Source: Fimbriimonadaceae bacterium
GTDB taxonomy: Bacteria; Armatimonadota; Fimbriimonadia; Fimbriimonadales; Fimbriimonadaceae
Reading direction: 5' to 3'
Assembly: GCA_022402505.1 (NCBI GenBank)
Contig: JAKRSE010000399.1
Location: forward strand, 1 to 5,339
Length of the DNA stretch: 5,339 nt
The translations under genes were made by a program, and so were the position numbers. The notes under the pieces are model-generated. The model saw only the letters and a program-made list of their open reading frames with translations, was not told the origin of the DNA and made no database searches. The first letter of the stretch is position 1, and every line of letters starts with the position of its first letter. This document shows positions 4,106 through 5,339 of the stretch, in pieces.

Positions 4106-5339
4106 TTAGCGGACGCCAGCGAGGTCCTTGTCGGCCGGAGACGCCGGGAGGCTGTCCTCCGCCCAGTAGCCCGACTCGCCGTGGTACACCGAGTCGAGGC
4201 CTTCGTCTTCGTGATGGTCCGGAGCCCGGAGGCCGATCGTCGCGTCGATGACCTTGCCCAGGATGAAGGTGCCGATGAACGCGACCACAGCCACCGCCGC
4301 GACGGCGGCCAGCTGGATGCCGATGAGGCCCATGCGGCCCGTCTTCTCCAGGGTGTCGCCGACCAGCGGGTTGATCGCCGGAGAGGCGAAGATTCCCGTC
4401 AGGACCGAGCCGAGCAGCCCGCCGACTCCGTGCACGCCGACCACGTCCAGAGCGTCGTCATAGCCGAGCTTGTGCTTGAGGTCGATCGCGACGGCGCAGA
4501 TCGCACCGGTGATGACGCCGATCGCCAGCGCTCCGCCAATGCCGACGAAGCCCGCCGCCGGGGTGATGCCGACCAGACCGGCGACCAGGCCGGAGGCCGC
4601 GCCGATCGAGCTGACCCGCTTGTGCCGCATGAACTCCACCGCCATCCAGGCGACCATGCCGGCCGCGGCCGAGAGGTGGGTGACGAGGAAGGCGTTGATT
4701 GCGATGTCGTTGAAGGCGTAGGCCGAGCCGGCATTGAATCCGAACCAGCCGAACCAGAGAGGCCCGGCGCCCAGGAGGGTGAGGGTGAGGTTGTTGGGGG
4801 GCAGCCCCTTCTGCTTGCGCGCGCCCAGCACGAAGCAGAGAGCCAGAGCCGAGACGCCCGAGGCGAGGTGGACGACCGTGCCGCCGGCAAAGTCGAGGGC
4901 GCCGAGCTTGAACAGCCAGCCCTCGCCGTTCCACACCCAGCAGGCCAGCGGCGAGTAGATCAGGATGCTCCAAAGCACCATGAAGACCGCGTAGCCCCCG
5001 AACTTGACCCGTTCGGCGATCGCGCCGGAGATGAGAGCCGGAGTGATGATGGCGAACTTCAGCTGGAACAGCATGAAGAGCGCCGCCGGGAAGGTCATCG
5101 TTCCCATCGGAGTCGTCAGGGAAATGTCGGCGCCCATCAGGTGCTGCAGATTGCCGATGAAGCCCGAGGGAGCCGCCCCGAAGGCCAGCGAGTAGCCGAT
5201 CAGAACCCAGGAAATGCTCACCAGGCCCATCATCAGTAAGCTGAGCAGCATCGTGTTCAGCACGTTCTTCTTGTGTACCATGCCGCCGTAGAAGAGCGCC
5301 AACGCCCGAGTCATCATGAGAACGAGCGCCGTGGCACCC
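4106..5339 (-). CDS. amtB: Ammonium transporter (Amt/Rh family), N-terminus outside window
   Basis: This is an inner-membrane trimeric channel for ammonium uptake. The frame stays open to the window edge (codons before the first Met read GTALVL), so the N-terminus and first membrane helix begin beyond position 5339; about 410 residues are visible. Numbering from the Met at 5317: LALFYGGMVHKKNVLNTM (6-23) is the family's first conserved block. D142 in LDFAGGTVVH matches the structural Asp. H150 and H296 (GVHGVGG) are the twin pore histidines. WFGFNAGSA (191-199) carries the gate-region Phe and Ser. About ten hydrophobic helices follow the Amt pattern. The cytoplasmic tail (from ~363) has GLRAPDHHEDEGLDSVYHGESGYW, broken here as GLRAPDHHEDEGLD then SVYHGESGYW, the region that in E. 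coli binds the PII protein GlnK, followed by an ~18-residue extension. A glnK/glnB gene would be expected nearby outside the window but is not seen. It ends at TAA 4106, 16 nt from the shared terminator on its own strand. Confidence 0.97.
   Translation of the reverse strand, partial: GATALVLMMTRALALFYGGMVHKKNVLNTMLLSLLMMGLVSISWVLIGYSLAFGAAPSGFIGNLQHLMGADISLTTPMGTMTFPAALFMLFQLKFAIITPALISGAIAERVKFGGYAVFMVLWSILIYSPLACWVWNGEGWLFKLGALDFAGGTVVHLASGVSALALCFVLGARKQKGLPPNNLTLTLLGAGPLWFGWFGFNAGSAYAFNDIAINAFLVTHLSAAAGMVAWMAVEFMRHKRVSSIGAASGLVAGLVGITPAAGFVGIGGALAIGVITGAICAVAIDLKHKLGYDDALDVVGVHGVGGLLGSVLTGIFASPAINPLVGDTLEKTGRMGLIGIQLAAVAAVAVVAFIGTFILGKVIDATIGLRAPDHHEDEGLDSVYHGESGYWAEDSLPASPADKDLAGVR

Noticed and set aside
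3950..5239. 429-codon plus-strand open frame opposite amt
   Set aside because: It is an antisense shadow rich in Arg/Asp/Glu/Ala with no domain; the opposite strand encodes a clear ammonium transporter.
5315..5317. ATG at 5317 as the true amt start
   Set aside because: Residues just upstream (GTALVL) continue the conserved Amt helix, so the gene extends beyond the window.

Overview
This window comes from a high-GC bacterium with proteobacteria/planctomycete-style genes. It holds a full-length bacterial beta' RNA polymerase tail, a type II secretion/type IV pilus family ATPase, an OsmC peroxidase and an Amt/Rh ammonium channel. The RpoC tail and the short GspE-like protein make me lean towards Planctomycetota (Phycisphaerae-like), but this is a weak inference and no rRNA or other taxonomic marker is present.

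Layout from left to right. Positions 1-487 (+) are the 3' end of rpoC, closed by a very strong intrinsic terminator at 508-550. Positions 582-1853 (+) encode a GspE/PilB-type ATPase of 423 aa. It lacks the N-terminal N1 domain and all four cysteines of the usual C-terminal zinc site, and its only two cysteines sit in an unusual CVPC motif in the N2 domain. Positions 3496-1866 (-) are a two-gene operon whose stop and start overlap as ATGA. The first gene is an ABC/OLD-type AAA ATPase (373 aa) and the second a 170 aa protein that looks like a stand-alone TOPRIM-type partner. This pair has lower GC than its neighbours and resembles the general architecture of RloAB, PARIS and AAA+DUF4276 anti-phage modules. 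Positions 3607-4032 (+) encode OsmC, transcribed divergently from the ATPase operon across 110 bp. A hairpin with T-rich tracts on both sides (4042-4090) separates osmC from a converging amt gene, 5339-4106 (-), whose N-terminus lies beyond the window.

The housekeeping genes (rpoC, the secretion-type ATPase, osmC, amt) have no obvious functional link; each appears to be its own transcription unit. The ATPase/TOPRIM-like operon between the secretion ATPase and osmC looks like an acquired accessory cassette, and it is the most interesting part of the window. Both divergent genes around 3497-3606 carry a TAnnnT hexamer 6-7 nt before their ATG, a spacing that fits leaderless or nearly leaderless mRNAs.
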